Source of the DNA: Methanobacteriota archaeon
GTDB taxonomy: Archaea; Thermoplasmatota; Thermoplasmata; RBG-16-68-12
DNA: 8,454 nucleotides
Direction: 5' to 3'
NCBI GenBank assembly: GCA_005879045.1
Contig: VBLV01000160.1
Location: 8,531-16,984, forward strand
The notes under the pieces are model-generated. The model was not told where the DNA came from, did no database searches, and was given only the letters and a program-made list of their open reading frames with translations. Numbering within the stretch: position 1 is the stretch's first letter; each line of letters starts with the position of its first letter. Positions 1 through 5,790 of the stretch are shown here, one piece after another. The translations under genes were made by a program, and so were the position numbers.

Positions 1-1007
1 TCACTCCGGACGACGTGTACTGGGGCACCAAGCTCGCTTGCCTCGAGATGGTCAAGACGGGCACGACGACCTTCAACGACATGTATTTCCACATGGACGC
101 CGCGGCCAAGGCCGTGAAGGAGATGGGGCTCCGCGCGTTCCTGGCCGAAGGCATCGTGGACCTGAACGACCCGGAGCGGGCCGCGAAGCAGCTGCGGACC
201 GCGGACGAGGTGAACCGCCGGATCGAGGCGTTGAAGACGGACCGCATCACGCCGGTGCTCGGGCCCCATGCGATCTACACGGTGTCGAAAGACTCGCTCC
301 TCCGGATCCGCGAACTCGCGGACAAGACCGGCTCCCTGATTCACATTCATCTTTCCGAGACGAAGCGGGAGGTCGACGACTGCGTCACGCAGACGGGCGT
401 TCGACCGGCGAAGTACCTCGACGGCCTCGGGTTCCTCGCGAAGGACGTCATCGCGGCCCACGGATGTTGGCTCGACCCCTCCGAGATCGAACTCCTGGCC
501 CACACCGGCACGCGCGTGGCCCATTGCCCGACGTCGAACATGAAGCTCTCGACCGGGCAGGCGATGCCCTATGCCGCGATGAAAGAGGCCGCGGTCGTCA
601 TGGGCCTCGGCACGGACGGCGCGGCGAGCAACAACAACCTCGACATGTTCGAGACCATGAAGGTCGCGGCCCTCCTGCAGAAGTGGGCGCATCATGATCC
701 GACCGTCATGCCGGCAATCGAGGCGTTCCAACTCGCGAACTTCGGGGGCGCGCGAGCCCTCGGCATCGACGCCGGCCTCATCGGCGTCGACCGCCTCGCG
801 GACATCATCCTCGTCGATCCGCGCCGGCCGGAGCTCACGCCTCGCCATGATGACCTCAGCAACTGGGTCTACTCCGCCCACGGGAACATCGTGGACACGA
901 TGATCTGCGATGGCGTCCTATTGATGCGGGGTCGCCGGGTGCGAGGCGAGGCGGAAATCCTCGAGAGGGCCGCGGGGGTCGCACGGGCTCTCGTCTCGAG
1001 GGTCTGA
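1..1007 (+). CDS. mtaD: 5'-methylthioadenosine/S-adenosylhomocysteine (5'-deoxyadenosine) deaminase, MtaD/DadD type, 5'-truncated by window edge
   Basis: This is a zinc-type amidohydrolase of the cytosine-deaminase/SAH-deaminase branch, which converts adenosine derivatives (SAH, MTA, 5'-deoxyadenosine) to inosine derivatives in the cytoplasm. The frame is already open at nt 3, and the GTG at nt 15 lies inside family-like sequence (TPDDVYWGTKLACLEM), so the true start is upstream. About 100 N-terminal residues are missing, including the first HxH metal motif. Visible family motifs are HAIYTVS (His at nt 267), HIHLSE (nt 342-359; the His at 348 is the expected metal ligand and the Glu at 357 the expected substrate contact), HG near nt 456, HCPTSN near nt 522 and GLGTDGAASNNN (metal Asp at nt 615). 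A C-terminal composite-barrel segment (DRLADIILVD) follows. The stop is TGA at 1005-1007, one base before the phosphoribosyltransferase start, which suggests a co-transcribed purine-salvage pair. The exact substrate cannot be settled from sequence alone. Confidence 0.9.
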   Translation, partial: TPDDVYWGTKLACLEMVKTGTTTFNDMYFHMDAAAKAVKEMGLRAFLAEGIVDLNDPERAAKQLRTADEVNRRIEALKTDRITPVLGPHAIYTVSKDSLLRIRELADKTGSLIHIHLSETKREVDDCVTQTGVRPAKYLDGLGFLAKDVIAAHGCWLDPSEIELLAHTGTRVAHCPTSNMKLSTGQAMPYAAMKEAAVVMGLGTDGAASNNNLDMFETMKVAALLQKWAHHDPTVMPAIEAFQLANFGGARALGIDAGLIGVDRLADIILVDPRRPELTPRHDDLSNWVYSAHGNIVDTMICDGVLLMRGRRVRGEAEILERAAGVARALVSRV

Positions 1008-1008
1008 A

Positions 1009-1572
1009 ATGGCCCTCGACCGCCTGCGCGCGAGCCTCGCCGAGTCGCCAATCGTGCGCTTCGGGGACTACGAGTATTTCGTCCATCCGATCACGGATGG
1101 GATCCCACTGGGCCGCCCGGAGGTCCTCGACGAAGTCCTCTCCGAACTCGTGCGCATCGGCGACTGGAACCGGTGCGACAAGATCGTCACGGCCGAGTCG
1201 ATGGGCTTCCCGCTCGCCGCCGGCCTGTCGACGCGCGTCCACAAACCCTACGTCTTCGTCCGGAAGCGTCAGTACGGCCTCGAGGGAGAGGTGTCCCTGA
1301 AGCAGACGACCGGGTACTCGAAGACGGACATGTTCATTAATAACATCCGCCACGGCGACCGCGTCGTCTTCGTCGACGACGTGATTTCGACCGGCGGGAC
1401 TCTCTTGGCGATCGTGAAAGCCATGCGGACCCTCGGCGCCGAGATTGCGGACGTCCTCATCGTGTTCGAGAAGACCCGCGAGAAGGCTCGGATGGAGAAG
1501 GAGCTGGGCATCCGCATCAAGACGTTGCTCAAAGTCGACGTCGTCCGCGGCAAACTCGTCGAGCGGGCCTAA
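1009..1572 (+). CDS. hpt: Archaeal hypoxanthine/guanine phosphoribosyltransferase (Hpt family)
   Basis: This 187-residue type I phosphoribosyltransferase transfers the phosphoribosyl group of PRPP to hypoxanthine or guanine, giving IMP or GMP, in the cytoplasm. The N-terminal stretch ending FVHPITDGIP, the KIVTAESMG segment, the RKRQYGLEGE loop and the QTTGYSKT segment match the archaeal Hpt family. The PRPP-binding signature is VVFVDDVISTGGT at roughly residues 119-131, with the paired acidic residues intact. The ATG at 1009 follows the deaminase TGA by one base, so translation is probably coupled. The pairing makes sense because deamination of adenosine compounds yields inosine-type products whose hypoxanthine base Hpt can reclaim. 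The TAA at 1570-1572 overlaps the 3' end of the convergent antiporter gene by four bases. Length and motifs are full for the family. Adenine specificity is less likely but not excluded. Confidence 0.92.
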   Translation: MALDRLRASLAESPIVRFGDYEYFVHPITDGIPLGRPEVLDEVLSELVRIGDWNRCDKIVTAESMGFPLAAGLSTRVHKPYVFVRKRQYGLEGEVSLKQTTGYSKTDMFINNIRHGDRVVFVDDVISTGGTLLAIVKAMRTLGAEIADVLIVFEKTREKARMEKELGIRIKTLLKVDVVRGKLVERA

Positions 1573-2823
1573 GGAGGCTCCGCGCCGGCAGATTCCGCCT
1601 GCCGACGATCCCGATCCAGGTTCGCGAGCGATCGCTTGAAGAGCGGCGCCGGCAGGACGGACACGAGGACCATGACGACCACGATCACCGAGAAGAGCGT
1701 ATCTATCCCGGATCACCTCGGCGTTCAGGGCCGACAGCGCGACGATGAGCCCGACCTCGCCGCGAGGGGTCATGCCCCAGCCGACGGACGCGGCCTCATG
1801 GCGGGACATCTTCGAAAGCCACGCCGGAATCCCACAACCGACGACCTTCGTTACGATCGCGAGAAACGTGAGGACCACGCCAAAGAGGAGGAGCTGCGCG
1901 CTCCCGACGGCGGCCGGGAGGTCCACCTGAAGACCGAGAGAGATGAAGAAGATCGGCGTGAAGACGGCTCCCAGGTAACCGGCGCCCTCGGTGAAGTCCT
2001 CCCGGAGGGGCGTGCTCCCGAACAGACTCCCTGCGAGGAACGCGCCGACGATCGCCGAGAGCCCGACCACCTCCGCGACGAAGGCGTAGAGGAAGGTGAT
2101 CGCCATCGCGATGATGAAACCGCCGTGCTTGAGCCCGAGTTTCATGCCCTCGACCTGGATGCGCACGACGACTTTCCGGAAGAAGTAGAGGCCGACGGCC
2201 ATACCGACGCCGAGGAACGCCAGGGCGGTCGCCACGAGGATGCCCAGAGCCACTGGGTCGAGCTGGCCCCGCGTCGTTCCGACAACCAGTGAGAGGATGA
2301 TCAGGCTTAGGATATCGTCGACGACGGCCGCTCCCATGATCGTCTCGGCGATCGGCCGCCGCATGAGGCCGAGATCGAGGAGGACCGCCGCCGCGATCGC
2401 CGTGCTCGTGGCGGTCAGGGTTGCGCCGACGAAGAGGGCCATCGTGAACTGCGTCCCGTTGACGCCCACGTCGGTCGCGGGCACCAAGAACAAGGCGGCC
2501 AGAAACCCGAACACCAGCGGGAGGGCGACCCCGCCGCTCGCGACGAAGATGTTCTTGCGGGTGTAGATCGTGCGGAAGTCGGTCTCCAGTCCGATCACGA
2601 AGAGGAGGAAGATGGCGCCCAGACTCGCGAAGCTTGCCACGAGGGCCGGGTCGAACAGGGTCACGTTGAAGTAGAAGCCGAGGACGCTCGGGCCCAGGAG
2701 GATGCCGAGCACGATTTCGCCGACGATCGTCGGCTGCCGGAACCGCTTGATCGTGAAGTGGCTCAGGGTCGCGAGGACGAGCAGGATCGTGAGTTGTTGG
2801 AAGAGCGCCTCGGTTCCCGCCAT
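1569..2823 (-). CDS. CPA2/KefB-type cation:proton antiporter, frameshifted near its 3' end
   Basis: This is a membrane Na+(K+)/H+ exchanger of the CPA2 superfamily with about 12-13 hydrophobic segments. Family signatures are the RQPTIVGEIVLGILLGPSVLG block (residues ~30-49), LLFVIGLETDF (~73-83), the twin Asp of AAVVDD (~169-170, the ion-binding pair) and WGMTPRGEVGLI (~349-360). The start is taken as ATG at 2823 because the protein homology begins there and a TATA-like box lies about 28 nt upstream; the 26 extra codons back to 2901 are not family-like. After ~residue 372 (nt ~1707) the frame is lost. The +1 frame continues exactly as the family's last membrane segment (LFSVIVVMVLVSVLPAPLFK) and ends at TAG 1571-1569. 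Removing one GATA of a GATA-GATA repeat (1700-1707) restores a protein of about 416 residues. No RCK/TrkA-N domain is present. The frameshift could be a real mutation or a sequencing error. Confidence 0.85.
1700..1707 (-). repeat. GATA tandem tetranucleotide at the antiporter frameshift
   Basis: The minus strand reads GATAGATA here (plus strand TATCTATC). Deleting one 4-nt unit joins the two antiporter frames as ...EVIRD-TLFSVIVV..., which is what the family looks like at this position. A tandem 4-bp duplication is therefore the simplest explanation for the frameshift, although a 1-nt insertion or 2-nt deletion nearby would also change the frame in the same direction. Confidence 0.6.
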
Positions 2824-2846
2824 CGCGGGACTGAAACGCGACAACC

Positions 2847-2855
2847 GTATTAAAT
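2847..2855 (-). promoter_or_regulatory. Candidate TATA box for the antiporter gene
   Basis: The minus strand reads GATTTAATAC in a GC-rich setting, centred about 28 nt upstream of the ATG at 2823. That is the archaeal TATA-to-start distance, so the transcript would begin at or within a few bases of the start codon (leaderless). It supports the 2823 start over the longer 2901 frame. Confidence 0.55.
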
Positions 2856-2947
2856 CGCTAACGGCCGGGGCAGTCGCCTCGTCGACCCACTCGCAACGCA
2901 AGACGGCCGCATGGGAATAACAGAGGCGTCCTCGCCTGAGGCGCCGA

Positions 2948-3190
2948 TTACTGGGCCCGTTTCGCTCGGTTCCGGCGCACTTCGTCTTCGGTCACGATGA
3001 CGCTGAGGTGGAGGACACCGTCGTCCGGGTCTGGGTCGTACCGGACACTCCGCCCTTCCGACAGAATCTTGTGGAACTGGATTTTCAAGGTCCCGCGACG
3101 ACTCGAGGGCGCCGCGAGATTATGAAACGCGACGCCGTGGTTCTCCGGTGCGATAGATGATAACGATTCAAGGCCGTCTTTCCGGCGCAT
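2948..3190 (-). CDS. Small hypothetical protein, start uncertain
   Basis: I do not recognise this protein. The open frame from ATG 3190 encodes 80 residues and ends at TAA 2950-2948. The C-terminal half (KIQFHKILSEGRSVRYDPD..., then LHLSVIVTEDEVRRNRAKR) is charged, uses GC-rich codons like its neighbours and has no membrane segment. The first ~30 codons are different: they contain TTA, TCA, TCT, CAT and AAT and sit in an A/T-richer stretch that looks like a promoter region. An internal TTG at 3088, about 31 nt after a TATA-like TTTCATAATC (minus strand, near 3119), would give a 46-residue protein and may be the true start. The gene lies between the winged-helix gene and the antiporter, all on the minus strand. 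It may be real but short, or a chance frame; no function is proposed. Confidence 0.45.
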   Translation of the reverse strand: MRRKDGLESLSSIAPENHGVAFHNLAAPSSRRGTLKIQFHKILSEGRSVRYDPDPDDGVLHLSVIVTEDEVRRNRAKRAQ

Positions 3191-3209
3191 ACGCTCAATC
3201 GGGAAACAG

Positions 3210-3214
3210 AAAAA
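3210..3214 (-). terminator. Weak oligo-T candidate terminator after the distal winged-helix gene
   Basis: The minus strand reads CCTTTTTCTGTTTCCC about 35 nt past the TGA at 3248. Archaeal intrinsic termination relies on oligo-T tracts, and this five-T run, with a further T3 just beyond it, is the only candidate in this gap. Support is weak. Confidence 0.25.
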
Positions 3215-3247
3215 GGTGGGATGGGAAGAATCGGGATGGGCGCGATC

Positions 3248-3649
3248 TCACTGCTTCATCAGGTCGAGGCCGTTCCAGTCGCCCCCGAAGTCCTTGACCT
3301 GGCCCGTGGCCAGCTGGAAGCGGGCGCGGAGCTTGCCGTTCTCGAAGAAGATGTACGCGTTCCGGAGGCAAGATGTGTAGAGGTTCTTCCTCTTCCCCTT
3401 CTGGGTGAGGATGCGCTCGACGCACTGGATGAGTCCGACCTCCTCGAGGATGCGAATCTTGCGGTAGCAGGCGGCGATCGGGATGCCGTACCGTTGGCTG
3501 ATTTCCTGGGCACTGATTTTCCGCTTATAGGTCGCGAGAAGGATCTTGGCACTGTATTCGTCGGTCAGTAGCTGGGACGCCTCGAGGGGCGATAGCAACT
3601 TCGAGGTCCCTTGAAATCCGTCACTTTCCGGGCTGGTGTTTCCCTCCAC
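3248..3649 (-). CDS. Winged-helix (ArsR-like) transcriptional regulator, copy 1
   Basis: This 133-residue predicted DNA-binding protein has a ~26-residue Ser/Pro-containing N-terminal extension. A winged-helix domain follows at residues ~27-92: the LLTDEYSAKILLAT helix, AQEISQRYG as the second helix, IPIAACYRKIRILEEVGLI as the recognition helix, and a wing containing TQKGKRKNLY. A C-terminal ~40-residue strand-rich tail (NGKLRARFQL) may be a ligand or dimer module. Over 48 aligned core residues, 30 are identical to the neighbouring regulator at 3786-4130, so the two are paralogues. The start is GTG 3649, chosen because GAGGT lies 7 nt upstream. A TATA box at 3692-3701 would give a ~20-nt leader, and twin 10-bp sites lie just upstream of that. 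The target genes are unknown; autoregulation is a reasonable inference. Confidence 0.85.
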   Translation of the reverse strand: MEGNTSPESDGFQGTSKLLSPLEASQLLTDEYSAKILLATYKRKISAQEISQRYGIPIAACYRKIRILEEVGLIQCVERILTQKGKRKNLYTSCLRNAYIFFENGKLRARFQLATGQVKDFGGDWNGLDLMKQ

Positions 3650-3656
3650 GGTACCG

Positions 3657-3661
3657 ACCTC
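3657..3661 (-). promoter_or_regulatory. Shine-Dalgarno-like GAGGT for winged-helix copy 1
   Basis: The minus strand reads GAGGT seven bases before the GTG at 3649. It fixes this start and marks the gene as a leadered transcript, unlike neighbours whose TATA box lies only 26-32 nt from the start codon. Confidence 0.5.
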
Positions 3662-3691
3662 GCACAGTTCTGCGCCGTCGATGATTTCGCG

Positions 3692-3701
3692 GGATATTTA
3701 A
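3692..3701 (-). promoter_or_regulatory. Candidate TATA box for winged-helix copy 1
   Basis: The minus strand reads GCTTAAATATCCCGC, a strong A/T island centred near 3697. Expected initiation is ~26 nt downstream, near 3670, leaving a short leader that includes the GAGGT ribosome-binding site before GTG 3649. Confidence 0.6.
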
Positions 3702-3712
3702 GCTATCGCGCT

Positions 3713-3722
3713 TGATTATCAG
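3713..3722. repeat. Operator-like 10-bp site, copy proximal to TATA (TGATTATCAG)
   Basis: The plus strand reads TGATTATCAG. The core TGATTATCA is an odd palindrome (TGAT-N-ATCA). It lies about 11 bp upstream of the TATA box of winged-helix copy 1 and is repeated exactly at 3745-3754. The spacing suggests a regulator-binding site. Confidence 0.5.
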
Positions 3723-3724
3723 AC

Positions 3725-3730
3725 AAAAAA
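3725..3730 (-). terminator. Oligo-T candidate terminator after winged-helix copy 2
   Basis: The minus strand reads GAGTTTTTTGTC about 55 nt beyond the TGA at 3786, a T6 run of the kind archaeal polymerase terminates on. It also lies between the two operator-like repeats, so it may simply be part of the promoter region of the next gene. Confidence 0.3.
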
Positions 3731-3744
3731 CTCGTTTTGGCCAA

Positions 3745-3754
3745 TGATTATCAG
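3745..3754. repeat. Operator-like 10-bp site, distal copy (TGATTATCAG)
   Basis: An exact second copy of the 10-bp site, starting 32 bp from the first, close to three turns of B-DNA. Two regulator dimers would therefore sit on the same face of the helix. It lies in the gap between the two winged-helix genes. Confidence 0.5.
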
Positions 3755-3785
3755 CCCGCCTGGCAACGCGCGCGCACTCGCGCGC

Positions 3786-4130
3786 TCACGAGTCGAGCGC
3801 GGCGTTGAGTTCGATCCATTTGCCGTTGATTTCTTTCTCGACATCGAACTCGAATTTGACCTTGAAGATGCCTTCCTGGTACACCAGCTGGGCCGACTTC
3901 AGGAGGGACCGGTACAGTTTCATCGTCTTCCCTTTCGGAGTCGTGACGATCTGTGCGACGTTCAAGAAGCCCGCTTCCTCGAGCTCGTGGATCTTCCGAT
4001 AGCATGCGGCGATCGGGATGTCATACTTGTCGCTAATCTCTTGGACGGACCGCGACGTGATCTGAGTCGCAACGAGAATCCGCTCCGCGTACTCGTCCGT
4101 GAGTAAGCGAGAGACGTCTTTTTCTCGCAT
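3786..4130 (-). CDS. Winged-helix (ArsR-like) transcriptional regulator, copy 2
   Basis: This 114-residue paralogue of the regulator at 3248-3649 lacks that protein's N-terminal extension. The winged-helix core spans residues ~9-72: LLTDEYAERILVAT, VQEISDKYD, the nearly invariant recognition helix beginning IPIAACYRKI, and a wing with TTPKGKTMKLY. The C-terminal tail (IFKVKFEFDVEKEINGKWIEL) keeps the same strand pattern but has diverged strongly. That suggests the DNA-binding surface is conserved while the tail, possibly a sensing or dimer element, has changed. ATG 4130 is chosen because a TATA-like TTAATAG lies ~26 nt upstream, which predicts a leaderless mRNA. The gene follows the GvpD/KaiC-like ATPase by 105 bp on the same strand but appears to have its own promoter. 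Its targets are unknown. Confidence 0.86.
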   Translation of the reverse strand: MREKDVSRLLTDEYAERILVATQITSRSVQEISDKYDIPIAACYRKIHELEEAGFLNVAQIVTTPKGKTMKLYRSLLKSAQLVYQEGIFKVKFEFDVEKEINGKWIELNAALDS

Positions 4131-4151
4131 TGCTCTCGATTCAGTGATGGC

Positions 4152-4159
4152 TATTAATT
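4152..4159 (-). promoter_or_regulatory. Candidate TATA box (leaderless) for winged-helix copy 2
   Basis: The minus strand reads GAATTAATAGCC, centred ~26 nt before ATG 4130. A purine-rich GAGAGGAA just upstream could serve as the BRE for transcription factor B. The distance places the transcript start at the initiation codon. Confidence 0.55.
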
Positions 4160-4204
4160 CCTCTCCTATCCGGTTCTCGATTTTGATACTCGCGGATCGG
4201 GAGG

Positions 4205-4216
4205 AACGGGCCCGTT
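4205..4216. repeat. 12-bp perfect palindrome AACGGGCCCGTT
   Basis: This perfect 12-bp inverted repeat with no spacer lies in the 105-bp gap between the ATPase stop (4236) and the winged-helix copy 2 promoter. It could be an operator for a symmetric dimer or part of the ATPase 3' end. GC-rich palindromes of this length also arise by chance. Confidence 0.3.
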
Positions 4217-4235
4217 TTCCGGCGATGAGCTCCGA

Positions 4236-5738
4236 TCACACGATCGGCCGAAGTTCCGCCTTCGGGACCCCGGCGGACCAGTCCCAGGCGAGGCTAAACA
4301 GCTCTGTGTAGGGCTTCTGCCCGTACAGGACCACGGAACCGTTGATGCTGTCGAGGTGGAGCACGACCCGGGCGAGATTCTCCAGCTTCGAGGCCGAGGC
4401 GCTCTGCGGCGTAACGAATCCGACGAACACGTCTTTCGCCCGGCGGACCGCTGAGAAGACGCCCGACATTTCCTCGAGGACTTTCTCCTCGTACACCGAC
4501 TCGAGCGTATCGAACGCCATGAAGGCGAGGAACGGACGCTCCGACTTCGGGAGCTGGAACTCGACGTTCGTCCACTTCAGGTCCGCGTCGACGTTCGTGC
4601 CTTCCATGTGTAGGACGGCCCGCGAGACGTCCGCAGAGCCGAGGGTCGCTGTCTCGAAGACGCGCACCTCCGCGTCGAACGCACCGGGGGGTAGGTGGGG
4701 ACTCACCAACTCGCGGAGGAACTCGGCGCTCCCCTTTCGCGGCGGGACGTGGGCGACGCCGCGTCCCTGGACGACGAAATTGCAGATGATCGCGGTCCGC
4801 AGCCAGTCGACGTAGTCCGACGGCACCGCGTTGGAGATCTCGAACGCGACGACCCGCCCGCGGTAGAGTCCACCCGTGAGTCGGTCGAGCGGCTCGAGCC
4901 CGAAGCTCACGGCATCCTTGGAGAGGTCCTTCACGGGCCGCCACAGCTGCGGCTTCACCGGACGGACTTCGTCGCGGATGTCGAACGCCGTGAGGCGACC
5001 GCCGTCGAGCGTGTACAGGTACCGATGCTGCTGGATCTGCTGGCCGCGGAGCTTCTCGATCGTCAGCACCCGAAGCCGGCGGCCCTGATGGTCTGTCGAC
5101 GCCAGGCTGATGACGCCGTCGCCCAGGTAGTCGAGGCGCGTCTCGCCGCTGCTCTCGAGCACGTACAGGACGTTCTGCTTACTCCCTTCCACGAGGTCTT
5201 TCTGGAGGACCGTGATGAGCCGCCCGGCCGGGATGCCGTAGTGCTCCGCGAGGGCGTCGATCGAATCGATCAGCACGAGCGACCGCTCCGGGATGCGGTC
5301 GTCCACGAAGGTGTAGGCGTCCTCGAGCTCCGGTAAGTCGAAGCCCAGGGTGACCTCGAGGAAGTTCCCTTTCACCTCCCCGGACCCGATTGACTCTGAC
5401 TCCCCGTCTTCGCCCTCCTTTCCTTCCTCCAGTTTCCCCTCGAGTTGGTCTAAGGCATGCCGCGCGACCTTCGTGTCGTGCGGAGCCTTTGAGCCGGTCT
5501 GGAGGACCTTCGGCTTGATCCGATCCTTGAGCCAGGTGAACTGGCGATAAAGGGACTCGTCCGAGACGCGGGAGCTGAGGTAGTGAGAAGCCGTGACCTC
5601 GCCGAGCGCTTCGGTCAGCTGCAGGGCGAAGGTCGTCTTTCCTGTGCCAGCCGGGCCTTTCACGATAAGGGAGTGCCCACCCGGCGCGTTGAAGAACTCG
5701 ACAATCTCTCGCGGAATGCGACCGGTGGGAGGTGGCAC
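4236..5738 (-). CDS. GvpD/KaiC-like RecA-superfamily ATPase with degenerate second domain
   Basis: This protein of about 500 residues has two RecA-like domains. Domain 1 has Walker A GPAGTGKT (residues 28-35), Walker B LVLIDSID (~154-161) and the KaiC/GvpD-style EKLRGQQIQQHRY arginine segment (~228-240). A highly acidic, low-complexity insert rich in Glu, Gly and Ser lies at ~99-123. Domain 2 opens like a KaiC repeat (FGLEPLDRLTGGLYRG, from ~279), but the P-loop position reads EISNAVPSDY, so it should not bind ATP canonically; AFMAFDTLE (~405-413) is a Walker B remnant. GTG 5738 is preferred over ATG 5855 because family-like sequence begins at PPPTGRIPREIVEFF, a TATA box lies ~32 nt upstream, and the longer form would overlap the DUF72 gene. 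GvpD is known as a regulator of haloarchaeal gas-vesicle genes. No gas-vesicle structural gene is seen here, so a signalling or regulatory ATPase role with the adjacent winged-helix proteins is inferred. Confidence 0.82.
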   Translation of the reverse strand: MPPPTGRIPREIVEFFNAPGGHSLIVKGPAGTGKTTFALQLTEALGEVTASHYLSSRVSDESLYRQFTWLKDRIKPKVLQTGSKAPHDTKVARHALDQLEGKLEEGKEGEDGESESIGSGEVKGNFLEVTLGFDLPELEDAYTFVDDRIPERSLVLIDSIDALAEHYGIPAGRLITVLQKDLVEGSKQNVLYVLESSGETRLDYLGDGVISLASTDHQGRRLRVLTIEKLRGQQIQQHRYLYTLDGGRLTAFDIRDEVRPVKPQLWRPVKDLSKDAVSFGLEPLDRLTGGLYRGRVVAFEISNAVPSDYVDWLRTAIICNFVVQGRGVAHVPPRKGSAEFLRELVSPHLPPGAFDAEVRVFETATLGSADVSRAVLHMEGTNVDADLKWTNVEFQLPKSERPFLAFMAFDTLESVYEEKVLEEMSGVFSAVRRAKDVFVGFVTPQSASASKLENLARVVLHLDSINGSVVLYGQKPYTELFSLAWDWSAGVPKAELRPIV

Positions 5739-5765
5739 GGAACCGCGTCGAAACAGAGAGGCCGG

Positions 5766-5774
5766 ATATACATA
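5766..5774 (-). promoter_or_regulatory. Candidate TATA box for the GvpD/KaiC-like ATPase
   Basis: The minus strand reads CTATGTATATCC, centred about 32 nt before GTG 5738, within the 52-bp gap after the DUF72 stop. It indicates separate transcription of the ATPase gene and supports the GTG start. Confidence 0.55.
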
Positions 5775-5790
5775 GGTTTCCCCCGCGTTG

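Noticed and set aside
1636..2292. A 218-residue charged plus-strand ORF.
   Set aside because: It is antisense to the antiporter; its Asp/Glu/Arg-rich composition is the complement of hydrophobic codons.
856..2901. A single 681-residue minus-strand protein.
   Set aside because: Only the part from 2823 to ~1707 is antiporter. The rest to 856 is an out-of-frame readthrough antisense to hpt and mtaD, and the 26 codons before ATG 2823 are upstream promoter sequence.
3755..3785. A GC-rich CGCGCG-containing stretch considered as a hairpin terminator.
   Set aside because: The stem is short and the simple CG repeat pairs in many ways; it is not followed directly by a T run.
3221..4106. Plus-strand ORFs at 3221-3571 and 3744-4106 that resemble each other.
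   Set aside because: Their similarity only mirrors the paralogy of the two winged-helix genes on the other strand.
4695..5336. A 213-residue plus-strand ORF opposite the ATPase.
   Set aside because: It is antisense to well-supported RecA-like coding sequence and has no recognisable domain or promoter.
4236..5738. A gas-vesicle gene cluster, because the ATPase resembles GvpD.
   Set aside because: No gas-vesicle structural gene (such as a GvpA-like protein) is present, and GvpD-like ATPases also occur outside gas-vesicle loci.
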